In this document: one piece after another, positions 18,503-28,218 of the stretch
Layout: the number at the start of each line of letters is the position of its first letter
Position numbering within the stretch: the first letter of the stretch is position 1
DNA from: Pseudomonas sp. StFLB209
GTDB taxonomy: Bacteria; Pseudomonadota; Gammaproteobacteria; Pseudomonadales; Pseudomonadaceae
DNA: 64,000 nt
Assembly: GCF_000829415.1 (NCBI RefSeq)
Contig: NZ_AP014637.1
Location: 3,923,001-3,987,000, forward strand
Direction of reading: 5' to 3'
Notes under the pieces: generated by a model
What the model was told of the DNA's origin: nothing
Database searches by the model: none
The model's input: the letters and a program-made list of their open reading frames with translations, nothing else
Made by a program: the position numbers and the translations under genes

Positions 18503-20136
18503 CAGGCGTTCTCGTCGATCCAGCGTTGTTCAAGGTGGGTACGTGGGCCTTGTGGTGCGCTGCCATGGGAGCACGCCAGCTCGCCCACCGCCAGGCCGCA
18601 GGCAACCAGGCGCTCGCGCAGGTAGCCAAGTTCGCGCTCGATCAACTGCGCACTGTCCTCGCGCTGGGCCCAGAGCTGGCTGGACAAAGTGCCGCGCACC
18701 AATTGCGCGTGAACCTGCAAAGGCCCCAGCGGCTCCAGATCAAAACTCAGGTCGATGCGCCAGAGCTGCTCGCGCTGCTGTGCTCCTGATTCCTCTTCGC
18801 GGCCCTGTTGTTCTTGCCGCTCTGGCGAGTCTTCGCGTTGTACCTTGACCTGCAGCGGCACGATTTCATGCGCATGGCGCATCGGCACTTCAGTCTGCCA
18901 GGTGGTCAGCTGGGTTCCATCGGGCTGGGTGCGGGTCTGTTCCAGCGCGCCGAGTTGATGGCTCTGCACCCGTGATACCGCTGCGGCCGCCAGTTTGAGC
19001 AACAGCTCCAGGTCATCTTTTTCTGCGCCTGCACCGGCATCGCGTGCCGGCAGCGGAAAGCTGCTCGGCATCACCGGCGGCGCGAGCTGGCCCAGAGTGC
19101 CCAAGGCGGCGCGGATGGCGCTGGGCATCACCCGGACCAGCGTGTTGGACGCGGCGGCGGCGCTGTAGGCGGTGTTGGCCGGCACTCCGGGCGGCAGGAT
19201 CTGGGCGATCAGGCGCATCAGATTGGCTTTCATGTCCGGCAACTGCGTCAGGTTCTGGCCGGCCAACAGTTTTGACTCCATGAACAGGCCGCTGGCGTTA
19301 AGCGCTTGTGCCACATTGCGCGGGCTGGCCATTTGCTCAATGTCGGGAATATCGGCCAATAACTGGTCAACCCTGGCTTGCAGTGCAGGGGCGATCGGGG
19401 CCTGGCTGCGTGGCAGGTTCTGCAGGGCGTTGAACAAATTCTCCAGCGACCCTTGGCGGCTCTGTTGAGTGCTCAGTTGCTGAGCGACCGCCAATTGATC
19501 GAGGCCGCCGGGCAGGGGGACAAAGATCAGCGCTTGGCTGCCCAGCACCCGGGCGCTGAGCAGGCTGCCCAGCTTCAGTGGCTCTGGGCTGTCGATGCTC
19601 AAACTGGTGCCCGCCAGCGCGGTGTTGAGCAGCAGCACGATCGAGCGATACTGGCCGGTGAGCCCTTGGCCCGAGGCCGGGCCAGCGGGTTGGCCGGGAC
19701 CCGAAGGCGCTGTGGTCAGTGAGTTGATGACCTGACTGGTCAGCACCTTGCCCTGCAACAGCGTACCGATCGGTATCTGCCGGGTATCGAGTTCGGTCTT
19801 GAGGTTATTCAATGCACTGTTGATCTGCTGCAACGACAGCGTCAGTTCATTGGGTGATGCTTGCGCCACCAGCAATTGGGTGCCGGGTGTCAGCGGCAGG
19901 TTGCTCGTCACCTGCAGGCTGGTCTGGTTACCGTTACCCAGCATCACCCGCAGCAGCAACTGAAATTGCTGGTCGATCTGCTTGAGGGTGACCACTTCAG
20001 CTTCGGCGGTCTGACCTTGGGGGATCAGATTGGCCGCAGCGTTGAACAGGGTCAGAACCTGATTGGCCGTGATGCTGGCACGCAGTTGGGCCAGGTTGGG
20101 ATTGGCCGGCGGGACGCTGGCAATATCACCTGTCAT
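18502..20136 (-). CDS. FliK-like flagellar hook-length control protein
   Basis: A 544-residue, Gln/Ala/Leu-rich protein. The central part is low in complexity. The C-terminal 100 residues (LWRIDLSFDLEPLGPLQVHAQLV, LRERLVACGLAVGELAC) match the FliK C-terminal domain that contacts FlhB. Pseudomonas usually carries the main fliK elsewhere, so this would be a second FliK-like protein paired with the downstream FlhB-C protein. The N-terminal part is unlike any domain I recognise. Confidence 0.82.
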   Translation of the reverse strand: MTGDIASVPPANPNLAQLRASITANQVLTLFNAAANLIPQGQTAEAEVVTLKQIDQQFQLLLRVMLGNGNQTSLQVTSNLPLTPGTQLLVAQASPNELTLSLQQINSALNNLKTELDTRQIPIGTLLQGKVLTSQVINSLTTAPSGPGQPAGPASGQGLTGQYRSIVLLLNTALAGTSLSIDSPEPLKLGSLLSARVLGSQALIFVPLPGGLDQLAVAQQLSTQQSRQGSLENLFNALQNLPRSQAPIAPALQARVDQLLADIPDIEQMASPRNVAQALNASGLFMESKLLAGQNLTQLPDMKANLMRLIAQILPPGVPANTAYSAAAASNTLVRVMPSAIRAALGTLGQLAPPVMPSSFPLPARDAGAGAEKDDLELLLKLAAAAVSRVQSHQLGALEQTRTQPDGTQLTTWQTEVPMRHAHEIVPLQVKVQREDSPERQEQQGREEESGAQQREQLWRIDLSFDLEPLGPLQVHAQLVRGTLSSQLWAQREDSAQLIERELGYLRERLVACGLAVGELACSHGSAPQGPRTHLEQRWIDENA

Positions 20137-20231
20137 TAAGCTGTGACCTGCTGAATTAGACGCTTTGGGGAGCGGGCTGCCATGTATAATCCCAGCTTTT
20201 TTTGCCGGGCTTGCAAGAACCTTGCATCAGT

Positions 20232-20245
20232 GTAACGGCCGTTAC
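20232..20245. promoter_or_regulatory. Perfect palindrome in the fliK-like/ccmA divergent region
   Basis: GTAACGGCCGTTAC is a perfect 14-bp palindrome 84 bp before the ccmA start. A TATAAT hexamer lies upstream at 20185-20190, oriented toward ccmA, but I see no good -35 at the right spacing. The palindrome is a candidate operator for the ccm operon. This is inference. Confidence 0.35.
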
Positions 20246-20328
20246 GAGGCCGACTTGAACCTCCATTTAACCCGCTCGCAGCGCCGTGTCTGTTCCGGCT
20301 GTGCGCAGTGTACTGGCGGATGTGTGCG

Positions 20329-20961
20329 ATGAGTGTGACTCTACAGGCTGAGGGCCTGTGTTGCGAACGTGACGGGCGGCTGCTGTTCGAGCATCTTGAC
20401 CTGCAATTGCGGTCGGGGGACATGCTGCAAGTCAGCGGCCCCAATGGCAGTGGCAAGACCAGCCTGTTACGTCTGCTCTGTGGCCTGATGCGCCCGGCCG
20501 CCGGGCAGGTTAGCCTCAACGGCCTGCCATTGGCCGGGCAGCGAGGGCAACCGGACCGTCATCTGCTGTGGATCGGCCATGCCACCGGGATCAAGGATGT
20601 GCTGACGCCACTGGAGAACCTCGCCTGGCTGTGCGCGCTGCATCAACCGGTGCCGCCTGCTGAGCTGTGGCAGGCGTTGGAGCGGGTGGGGTTACGCGGT
20701 TTCGAGGACGTGCCTTGCCATACCCTGTCGGCCGGTCAGCAACGCCGGGTGGCATTGGCCCGGCTGTATCTGCCCGGTCCTGATACCTGGATTCTTGACG
20801 AGCCGTTCACCGCGCTTGATGTGCACGGTGTGGCGCAGCTGGAGGCACGGCTGGTCGAGCACTGTGAGCAGGGTGGCTTGCTGGTGATGACCACCCACCA
20901 CCTGCTGCAGCGTCGGCCGGCCGGTTACCGCAACCTTGATCTGGCGCAGGTGCAGGCATGA
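20329..20961 (+). CDS. ccmA: Heme export ABC transporter ATP-binding protein CcmA
   Basis: A 210-residue ABC ATPase: Walker A GPNGSGKT at 37-44, signature LSAGQQRR, Walker B WILDEPF. With CcmB, C and D it drives release of holo-CcmE in system I cytochrome c maturation. I chose the ATG at 20329 rather than a GTG seven codons upstream. It begins the ccm operon, diverging from the FliK-like gene. The stop overlaps ccmB by 4 bp. Confidence 0.95.
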   Translation: MSVTLQAEGLCCERDGRLLFEHLDLQLRSGDMLQVSGPNGSGKTSLLRLLCGLMRPAAGQVSLNGLPLAGQRGQPDRHLLWIGHATGIKDVLTPLENLAWLCALHQPVPPAELWQALERVGLRGFEDVPCHTLSAGQQRRVALARLYLPGPDTWILDEPFTALDVHGVAQLEARLVEHCEQGGLLVMTTHHLLQRRPAGYRNLDLAQVQA

Positions 20962-21629
20962 GGCAGGTCTTTATCCTTCTGCTGGGGCGCGAAGTCCGCC
21001 TGTTGGTCCGCCGTCCGGCGGAGTTGCTCAACCCACTGGTTTTTTTCGCTATCGTGATTGCTCTGTTTCCCCTCGCGGTAGGGCCACAAGCGCAGTTGTT
21101 GCAGACCCTGGCGCCGGGATTGGTGTGGGTCGCAGCGCTGTTGGCGGTGTTGTTGTCGCTGGACGGTCTGTTTCGCAGCGATTTTGAAGACGGCTCGCTT
21201 GAGCAGTGGGTCCTTTCGCCGCACCCGCTGGCGCTTATGGTGTTGGCCAAGGTGCTGGCACACTGGCTGTTTTCCGGGTTGGCGCTGGTGTTGCTGGCAC
21301 CTGTGCTGGCCTTGATGCTGGGGTTGCCCACGCGCTGCGTGCCGGCACTGGTGGCGTCACTGTTGCTGGGCACCATGGTATTGAGCCTGTTGGGCGCGGT
21401 CGGTGCCGCGCTGACCGTCGGCCTCAAGCGTGGCGGTCTGTTACTGGCCCTGCTGATTTTGCCGCTGTACATTCCGGTGCTGATTCTGGGCAGCGGTGCG
21501 CTACAGGCGTCCCTGCAGGGCATGCCGGTTGCTGGCTACCTGCTGTGGTTGAGTTGCCTGGCGGTGCTGGCATTGACGCTCTGCCCATTGGCCATTGCTG
21601 AGGGCTTGAAAATCAGCGTAGGTGAATAA
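20958..21629 (+). CDS. ccmB: Heme ABC transporter permease CcmB
   Basis: A 223-residue inner-membrane protein with six predicted helices (start [33 protein letters not shown]). It is the membrane partner of CcmA in the CcmABCD complex. Its ATG overlaps the ccmA stop. A 102-bp gap carrying a short hairpin separates it from ccmC, the only real break in the operon. Confidence 0.96.
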   Translation: MRQVFILLLGREVRLLVRRPAELLNPLVFFAIVIALFPLAVGPQAQLLQTLAPGLVWVAALLAVLLSLDGLFRSDFEDGSLEQWVLSPHPLALMVLAKVLAHWLFSGLALVLLAPVLALMLGLPTRCVPALVASLLLGTMVLSLLGAVGAALTVGLKRGGLLLALLILPLYIPVLILGSGALQASLQGMPVAGYLLWLSCLAVLALTLCPLAIAEGLKISVGE

Positions 21630-21641
21630 TCGAGGTGCCGA

Positions 21642-21657
21642 GACCGCTGTAGCGGTC
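21642..21657 (+). other. Short hairpin between ccmB and ccmC
   Basis: GACCGCT-GT-AGCGGTC forms a perfect 7-bp stem, 13 bp after the ccmB stop. There is no T-run. It may stabilise or attenuate the message inside the operon. Confidence 0.4.
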
Positions 21658-21731
21658 ATCAGCGACCCCCTTGCAGGCGATGCGGGTAACCGGCCCATAG
21701 CGTTTGTGTAACCGTGAACAAAGGCAGTTTC

Positions 21732-22514
21732 ATGAAAAGCAGCATTAGTTGGGCCTGGTTTCACCGTCTGGGCTCACCGAAAACCTTCTACGACTTCAGC
21801 GGCCGCTGGTTGCCCTGGCTGGCGGCGTTTGCCGCGCTGTCGCTGACTGTGGGAGTGGTCTGGGGTCTGGCCTTCGCGCCAGCGGACTACCAGCAGGGCA
21901 ATAGCTTCCGGATCATCTATATCCATGTGCCCAGCGCCATCCTGGCTCAGTCGTGCTACATGATGCTGGCGGCCTGCGGCGTGGTGGGGCTGGTCTGGCG
22001 CATGAAACTGGCTGACGTCGCGCTGCAATGCGCGGCGCCCATCGGCGCCTGGATGACCGCCCTGGCGCTGCTGACCGGGGCGATCTGGGGCAAGCCGACC
22101 TGGGGGTCGTGGTGGGTCTGGGATGCGCGGTTGACGTCCATGCTGATTCTGTTGTTTCTGTATCTGGGGCTGATCGCGCTGGGCAACGCCATCAGCAACC
22201 GCGACAGCGCCGCCAAGGCCTGCGCGGTGCTGGCGATTGTCGGGGTGGTGAACATCCCGATCATCAAGTACTCGGTGGAGTGGTGGAACACCCTGCACCA
22301 AGGCGCGACCTTCACCCTCACAGAAAAACCGGCGATGCCCGCTGAAATGTGGCTGCCGCTGCTGTTCACCACATTGGGTTTTTACGCGTTCTTCGCCAGC
22401 GTGCTGCTGCTGCGCATGCGTCTTGAAGTGCTCAAGCGCGAGGCCCGGACCCGCTGGGTCCAGGATGAAGTGCTCAAAACCCTGGGGCGTCCGGTCACGC
22501 AGGTGCAACCATGA
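21732..22514 (+). CDS. ccmC: Heme handling protein CcmC
   Basis: A 260-residue polytopic protein of the heme-handling family with the tryptophan-rich WWD signature ([18 protein letters not shown]). It loads heme onto CcmE at the periplasmic face. The ATG at 21732 has AAAGGCAG five bases upstream and is preferred to the GTG at 21714. The C-terminal cytoplasmic tail is basic. It overlaps ccmD by 4 bp. Confidence 0.96.
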   Translation: MKSSISWAWFHRLGSPKTFYDFSGRWLPWLAAFAALSLTVGVVWGLAFAPADYQQGNSFRIIYIHVPSAILAQSCYMMLAACGVVGLVWRMKLADVALQCAAPIGAWMTALALLTGAIWGKPTWGSWWVWDARLTSMLILLFLYLGLIALGNAISNRDSAAKACAVLAIVGVVNIPIIKYSVEWWNTLHQGATFTLTEKPAMPAEMWLPLLFTTLGFYAFFASVLLLRMRLEVLKREARTRWVQDEVLKTLGRPVTQVQP

Positions 22515-22684
22515 GTTTCGAATCCTTTGCCGACTTTCTGGCCATGGGCCGCCACGGGCTGTTCGTCTGGTCGGCCTATGGCCTGTTCGTGCTGGTGGTG
22601 TTGATCAATATCGCGTTGCCGCTGCTGTCCCGGCGCCGCTATTTGCAGGAGCAGGCCCGTCGCCTGCGCCGGGAGGGGAAGTGA
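22511..22684 (+). CDS. ccmD: Heme exporter small subunit CcmD
   Basis: A 57-residue protein, starting [20 protein letters not shown] with one membrane helix (about 16-39) and a very basic cytoplasmic tail ([18 protein letters not shown]). CcmD stabilises the CcmABC complex and is needed for release of holo-CcmE. Its start overlaps ccmC and its stop overlaps ccmE (TGATG). The 57-residue length is typical. Confidence 0.95.
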   Translation: MSFESFADFLAMGRHGLFVWSAYGLFVLVVLINIALPLLSRRRYLQEQARRLRREGK

Positions 22685-23163
22685 TGAACCCGCAGCGTAA
22701 AAAGCGTCTGCTATTGATCCTTGCGTTGCTGACGGGCATCGGCGTGGCGCTGGGGCTGGCCCTCAGCGCCCTGCAAGAGAACATCAACCTGTTCTATACC
22801 CCGACCCAGATCGCCAATGGCGAAGCGCCGCTGGACACCCGTATCCGCGCCGGTGGCATGGTGCAAAAGGGCTCATTGCAACGCTCGCCGGATTCGCTTG
22901 AGGTACGCTTTGTGGTCACCGACTACAACCGTTCGGTGACCATCCGCTATCAGGGCATCCTTCCGGATCTGTTCCGCGAAGGGCAGGGCATCGTCGCCCT
23001 GGGCCGGCTCAATGCCGCAGGCGTGGTCGAAGCCGATGAGGTGCTGGCCAAGCACGATGAGAAATACATGCCGCCGGAGGTCACCAAGGCTTTGCAAGAC
23101 AGTGGCAAGACTGACAGCCCGACGCCTGCCGCAGCCGTTCCATCAGTCTCCAGGGAGGGGTAA
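22684..23163 (+). CDS. ccmE: Heme chaperone CcmE
   Basis: A 159-residue protein with an N-terminal membrane anchor (about 8-30) and a beta-barrel periplasmic domain. The heme-binding His124 and the conserved Tyr128 are present in the HDEKY motif ([13 protein letters not shown]). CcmE binds heme covalently and hands it to CcmF. The frame is open upstream, but the ATG at 22684, overlapping the ccmD stop, gives the standard N-terminus. Confidence 0.96.
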   Translation: MNPQRKKRLLLILALLTGIGVALGLALSALQENINLFYTPTQIANGEAPLDTRIRAGGMVQKGSLQRSPDSLEVRFVVTDYNRSVTIRYQGILPDLFREGQGIVALGRLNAAGVVEADEVLAKHDEKYMPPEVTKALQDSGKTDSPTPAAAVPSVSREG

Positions 23164-23166
23164 GCC

Positions 23167-25140
23167 ATGCTTCCCGAACTCGGCCATCTGGCCATGATTC
23201 TCGCGCTGTGCTTTGCCCTGGTCCAGGCCAGCCTGCCGCTGATTGGCGCCTGGCGCGGTGATCGCTTGTGGATGAGCATCGCCCGTCCCGCTGCCTGGGG
23301 GCAATTCGCGTTTCTGCTGTTCGCCTTTGGCTGCCTGACCCAGGCGTTCATGAGCGATGATTTTTCGGTGGCTTATGTCGCGCAAAACTCCAACAGCGCG
23401 CTGCCCTGGTATTACAAGTTCAGCGCGGTGTGGGGCGCCCACGAGGGTTCGCTATTGCTCTGGGCATTGATTCTGGGGGGCTGGACCTTCGCGGTGTCAG
23501 TCCTTTCACGGCAATTGCCACACGAGATGCTGGCCAGAGTGCTGGCGGTGATGGGCATGATCAGCGTGGGCTTTCTGTCGTTTCTGATTCTTACCTCCAA
23601 CCCGTTCTTGCGCCTGTTGCCGCAGAGCCCGGCCAACGGCCGCGACCTCAACCCGTTGTTGCAGGATATTGGCCTGATCGTCCACCCGCCGATGCTGTAC
23701 ATGGGCTATGTGGGCTTTTCGGTGGCCTTTGCCTTTGCCATCGCGGCGCTGCTCGGTGGCCGTCTGGATGCCGCCTGGGCGCGCTGGTCGCGGCCATGGA
23801 CCATGGTCGCCTGGGCATTTCTCGGCGTTGGCATCACCCTTGGTTCCTGGTGGGCCTATTACGAACTGGGCTGGGGCGGCTGGTGGTTCTGGGACCCGGT
23901 GGAGAATGCCTCGTTCATGCCCTGGCTGGTGGGCACGGCACTGATCCACTCACTGGCAGTGACAGAAAAGCGCGGCGTATTCAAAAGCTGGACGGTGCTG
24001 CTGGCCATCGCTGCCTTTTCCCTGAGCCTGCTGGGGACCTTCCTGGTCCGTTCCGGGGTGCTGACCTCGGTCCACGCCTTTGCTACCGATCCGGAGCGCG
24101 GGGTGTTTATCCTGGCTTTCCTGCTACTGGTGGTCGGCGGCTCGCTGACGCTGTTCGCGGTGCGTGCGCCGGTGGTCAAGAGCCAGGTCGGCTTCGCCCT
24201 CTGGTCGCGCGAAACCCTGCTGTTGGCCAACAACCTGCTGCTGGTGGTCGCGGCGTCGATGATTTTGCTGGGCACCTTGTATCCGTTGGTCATTGATGCC
24301 CTCAGCGGTGCCAAGATGTCGGTCGGCCCGCCGTACTTCAATACCCTGTTCGTGCCGCTGATGGCGTTGCTGATGGCGGTGCTGAGTGTCGGCGTGCTGG
24401 TGCGCTGGAAAGACACACCGGTCAAGTGGCTGTTGGGCATGCTGACGCCGGTGTTGATCGGCAGCGTGGTATTGGCGGTGGCGCTGGGCCTGATCCTTGG
24501 CGAAGGCCAGTGGGCGGTACTGGCCGTGGTATTGCTGGCTGGCTGGGTGGTGCTGGGCGCGTTGCGGGATATCCACGACAAGATCCGCCACAAGGGCCTG
24601 TTCAAAGGGCTGGCCGGTCTGAGCCGCAGTTACTGGGGCATGCAGCTGGCGCACCTGGGGCTGGTGCTGTGCGCGCTGGGGGTGGTGCTTTCCAGCCAGC
24701 ACAGTATCGAACGCGACCTGCGCCTGGCGCCGGGGCAATCCACCGAACTGGGCGGTTACCGCTTCGTGTTCGAAGGTGCCCGGCATTACGAGGGGCCGAA
24801 CTTCACGTCCGACCGGGGCACGGTGCGGGTCCTGCGTAATGAGCAGCCAATCAGCGTCCTGCACCCGGAGAAGCGTCTGTACACCGTGCAGCAGTCGATG
24901 ATGACCGAGGCCGGTATTGATGCAGGCTTTACCCGCGACCTGTATGTGGCGCTCGGCGAGCCGCTGGAGCAGGGCGCCTGGGCGGTGCGTATTCATGTCA
25001 AACCGTTCGTGCGCTGGATCTGGCTGGGCGGCCTGCTGACCGGGCTGGGCGGTTTCCTGGCGGCGCTGGATCGCCGCTATCGGCTCAAGGTCAGCCAAAA
25101 GGTACGCCAGGCCCTCAGTCCTGCCGGAGCAATCTCATGA
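23167..25140 (+). CDS. ccmF: Cytochrome c heme lyase subunit CcmF
   Basis: A 657-residue protein with about 14-15 membrane helices and the WWD signature (WGGWWFWDPVENASFMPWL). CcmF with CcmH/CcmI ligates heme to apocytochromes. The periplasmic loop near the C-terminus is present (RLAPGQSTELGGYRFVFEG). The start lies three bases after ccmE, and the stop overlaps ccmG by 4 bp. Confidence 0.97.
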   Translation: MLPELGHLAMILALCFALVQASLPLIGAWRGDRLWMSIARPAAWGQFAFLLFAFGCLTQAFMSDDFSVAYVAQNSNSALPWYYKFSAVWGAHEGSLLLWALILGGWTFAVSVLSRQLPHEMLARVLAVMGMISVGFLSFLILTSNPFLRLLPQSPANGRDLNPLLQDIGLIVHPPMLYMGYVGFSVAFAFAIAALLGGRLDAAWARWSRPWTMVAWAFLGVGITLGSWWAYYELGWGGWWFWDPVENASFMPWLVGTALIHSLAVTEKRGVFKSWTVLLAIAAFSLSLLGTFLVRSGVLTSVHAFATDPERGVFILAFLLLVVGGSLTLFAVRAPVVKSQVGFALWSRETLLLANNLLLVVAASMILLGTLYPLVIDALSGAKMSVGPPYFNTLFVPLMALLMAVLSVGVLVRWKDTPVKWLLGMLTPVLIGSVVLAVALGLILGEGQWAVLAVVLLAGWVVLGALRDIHDKIRHKGLFKGLAGLSRSYWGMQLAHLGLVLCALGVVLSSQHSIERDLRLAPGQSTELGGYRFVFEGARHYEGPNFTSDRGTVRVLRNEQPISVLHPEKRLYTVQQSMMTEAGIDAGFTRDLYVALGEPLEQGAWAVRIHVKPFVRWIWLGGLLTGLGGFLAALDRRYRLKVSQKVRQALSPAGAIS

Positions 25141-25673
25141 AACGCTGGATTCTGTTGATCCCCCTGGTGGTCTTTCTCGGCCTCAGCGCGCTGTTGTTTC
25201 GCGGCCTGTTTCTTGACCCTGCCGCGTTGCCGTCGGCGCTGATCGGCAAGCCGTTTCCCGAGTTCAGCCTGCGCGATGTCAGCAGCGCCAGGACCCTGAC
25301 CCGTGCCGACTTGATCGGGCGCCCGGCGCTGGTCAACGTCTGGGCCACCTGGTGCGTGGCCTGCCGTGCCGAACACCCGGTGCTCAACCGGCTGGCGCAG
25401 CAGGGGGTGGTGATCCATGGCATCAACTACAAGGATGTGAACGCCGAGGCGCAGAAGTGGCTCAAGGACTTTCATAACCCTTACCAGCTCAATATCCGCG
25501 ACGATGACGGTACGCTGGGTCTGAACCTTGGCGTATACGGCGCTCCGGAAACCTTCTTGATCGACAGCCAAGGCATCATCCGCCACAAATTCGTCGGAGT
25601 GATCGACGATCAGGTCTGGCGCGAGCAACTGGCCGGCCGTTATCAGGCACTGGTTGACGAGGCCCGGCCATGA
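25137..25673 (+). CDS. ccmG: Thiol:disulfide oxidoreductase CcmG/DsbE
   Basis: A 178-residue thioredoxin-fold protein anchored by an N-terminal helix (about 4-24). The active site is WCVAC (Cys73, Cys76), where many relatives have WCPTC. It keeps the apocytochrome CXXCH cysteines reduced for heme attachment. It overlaps ccmF and ccmH by 4 bp on each side. Confidence 0.95.
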   Translation: MKRWILLIPLVVFLGLSALLFRGLFLDPAALPSALIGKPFPEFSLRDVSSARTLTRADLIGRPALVNVWATWCVACRAEHPVLNRLAQQGVVIHGINYKDVNAEAQKWLKDFHNPYQLNIRDDDGTLGLNLGVYGAPETFLIDSQGIIRHKFVGVIDDQVWREQLAGRYQALVDEARP

Positions 25674-26152
25674 AGCGCTGGCTGGCCGCTGCGCTGTTGA
25701 GTCTGGGGCTGACCGGTCTGGCCCAGGCCGCCATCGAGGCGCATACCTTTCGCGATGAAGCCGAGCGGGCGCGGTTTGCCGAGCTGACCCGCGAACTGCG
25801 CTGCCCCAAGTGCCAGAACCAGGACATTGCCGACTCCAATGCGCCGATCGCTGCCGATCTGCGTAAGGAAATCTACCGGTTGCTGGAAGAGGGCCGCAGC
25901 AATCGCCAGATCGTCGATTACATGGTCGATCGCTACGGCGAGTTCGTGCGCTACAAGCCGACCCTCACGGCCCGCACCTGGCTGCTGTGGTTCGGCCCGG
26001 CCGGCCTGTTGATCGTCGGCGGCGCTGTGATTGCGCTGATCGTCCGGCGTCGGCGCCTTGCGGTGCACAGCGATGCAACGCTTTCTGACGAAGAGCGCGA
26101 GCGTCTGGCGAATCTTTTGAATAACCACCCCATGGATAAACACCGGCAATGA
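25670..26152 (+). CDS. ccmH: Cytochrome c maturation protein CcmH
   Basis: A 160-residue protein with a signal peptide (cut near AQA-AIEA), the redox motif LRCPKCQN (Cys45, Cys48), a three-helix periplasmic domain and one C-terminal membrane helix (about 103-125). It is the short form of CcmH; the second half found in E. coli CcmH is the separate CcmI gene here. It accepts electrons from CcmG and reduces apocytochrome c. Confidence 0.96.
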   Translation: MKRWLAAALLSLGLTGLAQAAIEAHTFRDEAERARFAELTRELRCPKCQNQDIADSNAPIAADLRKEIYRLLEEGRSNRQIVDYMVDRYGEFVRYKPTLTARTWLLWFGPAGLLIVGGAVIALIVRRRRLAVHSDATLSDEERERLANLLNNHPMDKHRQ

Positions 26153-27336
26153 TCGATTTCTGGATGGCCGTCGGGCTTGTGTCACTGGTGGCTGCAAGTT
26201 TCCTGCTGATTCCGATCCTGCGTAGCCGCCCGCTGGCGGCTGCTGCGGATCGCACGGCAGTCAATATCGAGCTGTACGAAGAGCGGCTGGCGCAGTTGCA
26301 GGCCCAACGTGATGCGGGCGGGCTGAGTGCCGAGCAACTGGACATCGGCAAGGCCGAAGCCGCCCGCGAACTGCTGGCCGATACCGAAGGCAGCGACCGC
26401 GCCCGTGCGGCGGGCAGCCTGGGTAAAGCCTGGCCGTTGACCGCCGCCATCCTGGTGCCGCTGCTGGGGGTAGGTCTTTACCTGCATTACGGCGCCAGTG
26501 AGCGGGTCGAGCTGAGCCGGGAGTTCGCCGAACCGCCGACTTCGCTGGCAGAAATGACCCATCGCCTGGAGCGGACCGTCGAAGTCCAGCCCGAATCGGC
26601 CGAGGGCTTCTACTTTCTGGGCCGCAGCTACATGGCCCAGCAACGCCCGGCCGATGCAGCGCGGCAGTTCGAACGCGCAGCGGCACTGACCGGCCGTCAA
26701 CCGGAACTGTTGGGGCAATGGGCTCAGGCGTTGTACTTCGCCGCGAACAAGACCTTTACCCCGCAGGTGCAGGCGCTGACTGACGAAGCCCTGAAAGCCG
26801 ATGCCAACGAAGTCACCAGCCTGGGCTTGCTGGGCATCGCGGCGTTCGAGAGCAAGCGTTATCAGGACGCGGTGGACTACTGGACCCGCCTGCAACAGTT
26901 GCTGCCGGTTCAGGACCCGTCCCGTGCCGCGCTGGAAGGTGGCATCGCCAGAGCCCGTGAAAACCTCGGCACCACCGCGCCGGCGCCAGCCGTCAGTGGC
27001 CCGCAGCTCAAGGTCCGGGTCGAACTGGCCGCCGCGTTAAAAGACAAGGTACAGCCCGGCGACAGTGTATTCATCTTTGCCCGTGCCGTAGGCGGCCCGC
27101 CTGCGCCGTTGGCGGTCAGGCGGGTGACTGTGGCTGACCTGCCGATCGAGGTGCAGATGAGCGATGCCGACGCCATGATGCCGCAACTGAAACTGTCGAA
27201 CTTCGCGCAAGTCCAACTCAGTGCACGGGTGTCGCGTGCCGGGCAGCCAACCAAGGGTGAATGGGTGGGCAACAGCCCACCACTGGCGACCAGCACGACG
27301 GCCCGTCAAGCGTTGATCATTGACCGTTCTGAATAG
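26149..27336 (+). CDS. ccmI: Apocytochrome c chaperone CcmI (CycH)
   Basis: A 395-residue protein with two N-terminal membrane helices (about 5-22 and 97-115), a cytoplasmic charged loop between them, and a periplasmic TPR-like domain ([20 protein letters not shown]). A C-terminal beta-rich domain follows. It presents apocytochrome c to CcmF/H. It overlaps ccmH by 4 bp and is the last core gene of the operon. Confidence 0.95.
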   Translation: MIDFWMAVGLVSLVAASFLLIPILRSRPLAAAADRTAVNIELYEERLAQLQAQRDAGGLSAEQLDIGKAEAARELLADTEGSDRARAAGSLGKAWPLTAAILVPLLGVGLYLHYGASERVELSREFAEPPTSLAEMTHRLERTVEVQPESAEGFYFLGRSYMAQQRPADAARQFERAAALTGRQPELLGQWAQALYFAANKTFTPQVQALTDEALKADANEVTSLGLLGIAAFESKRYQDAVDYWTRLQQLLPVQDPSRAALEGGIARARENLGTTAPAPAVSGPQLKVRVELAAALKDKVQPGDSVFIFARAVGGPPAPLAVRRVTVADLPIEVQMSDADAMMPQLKLSNFAQVQLSARVSRAGQPTKGEWVGNSPPLATSTTARQALIIDRSE

Positions 27337-27345
27337 GTACTTGCC

Positions 27346-27759
27346 ATGTCTGCTGTCATCACCTGGCGCCTTGCCCGCACAACCTTGCTGGCCGCCGTCA
27401 TGGGCCTGAGCGCCTGTGCGGTACACCAGCCACCCTCCGGGCCGCGCAGCCAGGAGTCGATCAAGAGCCTGCCGGGCCCGTCGCAACCGGGCACGCCGAA
27501 GCCCAAGCCGAGCCAGCCTGTGAAACCGGCTCCTGCCAAAACCTCGGCCAGCTTCGCGCCGCCACCAGGCGGCAATAGTCATTGGGATCAGAAACTGGGC
27601 GTCTATGTGCTTGATGGCAAGACCAACACGTTTTATCGCCAGCGCACGTATTACCAGTGGAACAACGGCTGGAGCTGGTCAACCCAGCCTGACGGGCCCT
27701 GGCAGCCGACCGATGCCAATGGTGTGCCGGGTGGATTGGGGCAGAAGTTCGGTAATTGA
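27346..27759 (+). CDS. Small proline-rich lipoprotein
   Basis: A 137-residue protein with a lipoprotein signal peptide (lipobox LSAC near residues 21-24). A Pro/Ser/Lys-rich linker runs from about 29 to 77, and a Trp/Tyr-rich C-terminal part follows (HWDQKLGVYVLDGKTNTFYR, YQWNNGWSWS). I recognise it only as a conserved hypothetical lipoprotein type. It lies 9 bp after ccmI and may be cotranscribed. I cannot assign a function. Confidence 0.75.
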   Translation: MSAVITWRLARTTLLAAVMGLSACAVHQPPSGPRSQESIKSLPGPSQPGTPKPKPSQPVKPAPAKTSASFAPPPGGNSHWDQKLGVYVLDGKTNTFYRQRTYYQWNNGWSWSTQPDGPWQPTDANGVPGGLGQKFGN

Positions 27760-27815
27760 TGTGCGATGAGATTTTGACGGGTTGAGCGGTGTACATTCGC
27801 CGCGGCGGCGGTGGC

Positions 27816-28218
27816 GTCCTGCCCAGCGCACCTAAAGCCGGCTTTCGCACCAAATCGACACCTGCGCTTGGCCTGCGCCCAAGTCGCGTTCGGCGGCGCC
27901 TGCAAGATCGCATTTCAAATGATCTGTGCTCGGCTGTAGATCGTTGCCGTTGATTTTGCTTTTGATCTTTGAGCCGAGATGGCACAGGCGCCGCAAATCG
28001 CGACTTGGGCGCTGGCCGAGGGTAGGCGTTGATTCGGGGGAGAAACCGACATGGATGTCGCTGCTCTTGATATCAGGAGCAGGTGCGTTGGGCAGGACGC
28101 CCATCGCGCCGGCCCCCGAATCGACGCCGGACGGAGGGAAGTTCGCCCGCAGTCCAGACAACCGCGGCAAAGACTCTTGCGCAGAACGGAAGGTCTTCGC
28201 GGCTAAAGCCGCTCCTAC
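27816..28218. repeat. Long palindromic intergenic repeat, copy A
   Basis: A composite element in the 455-bp gap after the lipoprotein gene. Its outer arms (27816 onward and the complement ending at 28098) start GTCCTGCCCAGCGCACC / GTCCTGCCCAACGCACC and pair imperfectly over roughly 110 nt, sharing the core GCGCCCAAGTCGCG. The central spacer holds a single GTTGCC-type unit. A second, short inverted pair (TTGATTCGGGGG with CCCCCGAATCGA) and a REP follow on the right. A second copy lies at 46735-47301. No protein gene in this gap is supported. Confidence 0.85.
28196..28218. repeat. REP hairpin at the cysP 3' end
   Basis: TTCGCGGCTAAAGCCGCTCC followed by TAC is a Pseudomonas REP with the GCGGCT-AA-AGCCGC stem. 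The cysP stop codon (TAG on the minus strand) is part of its right edge, so the REP sits at the end of the cysP message. Confidence 0.8.

Noticed and set aside
27832..28170. Small minus-strand frame inside repeat copy A (GFSPESTPTLGQR type)
   Set aside because: The frame is created by the repeat itself; similar frames arise in copy B. It is better explained as a non-coding element than as a gene.
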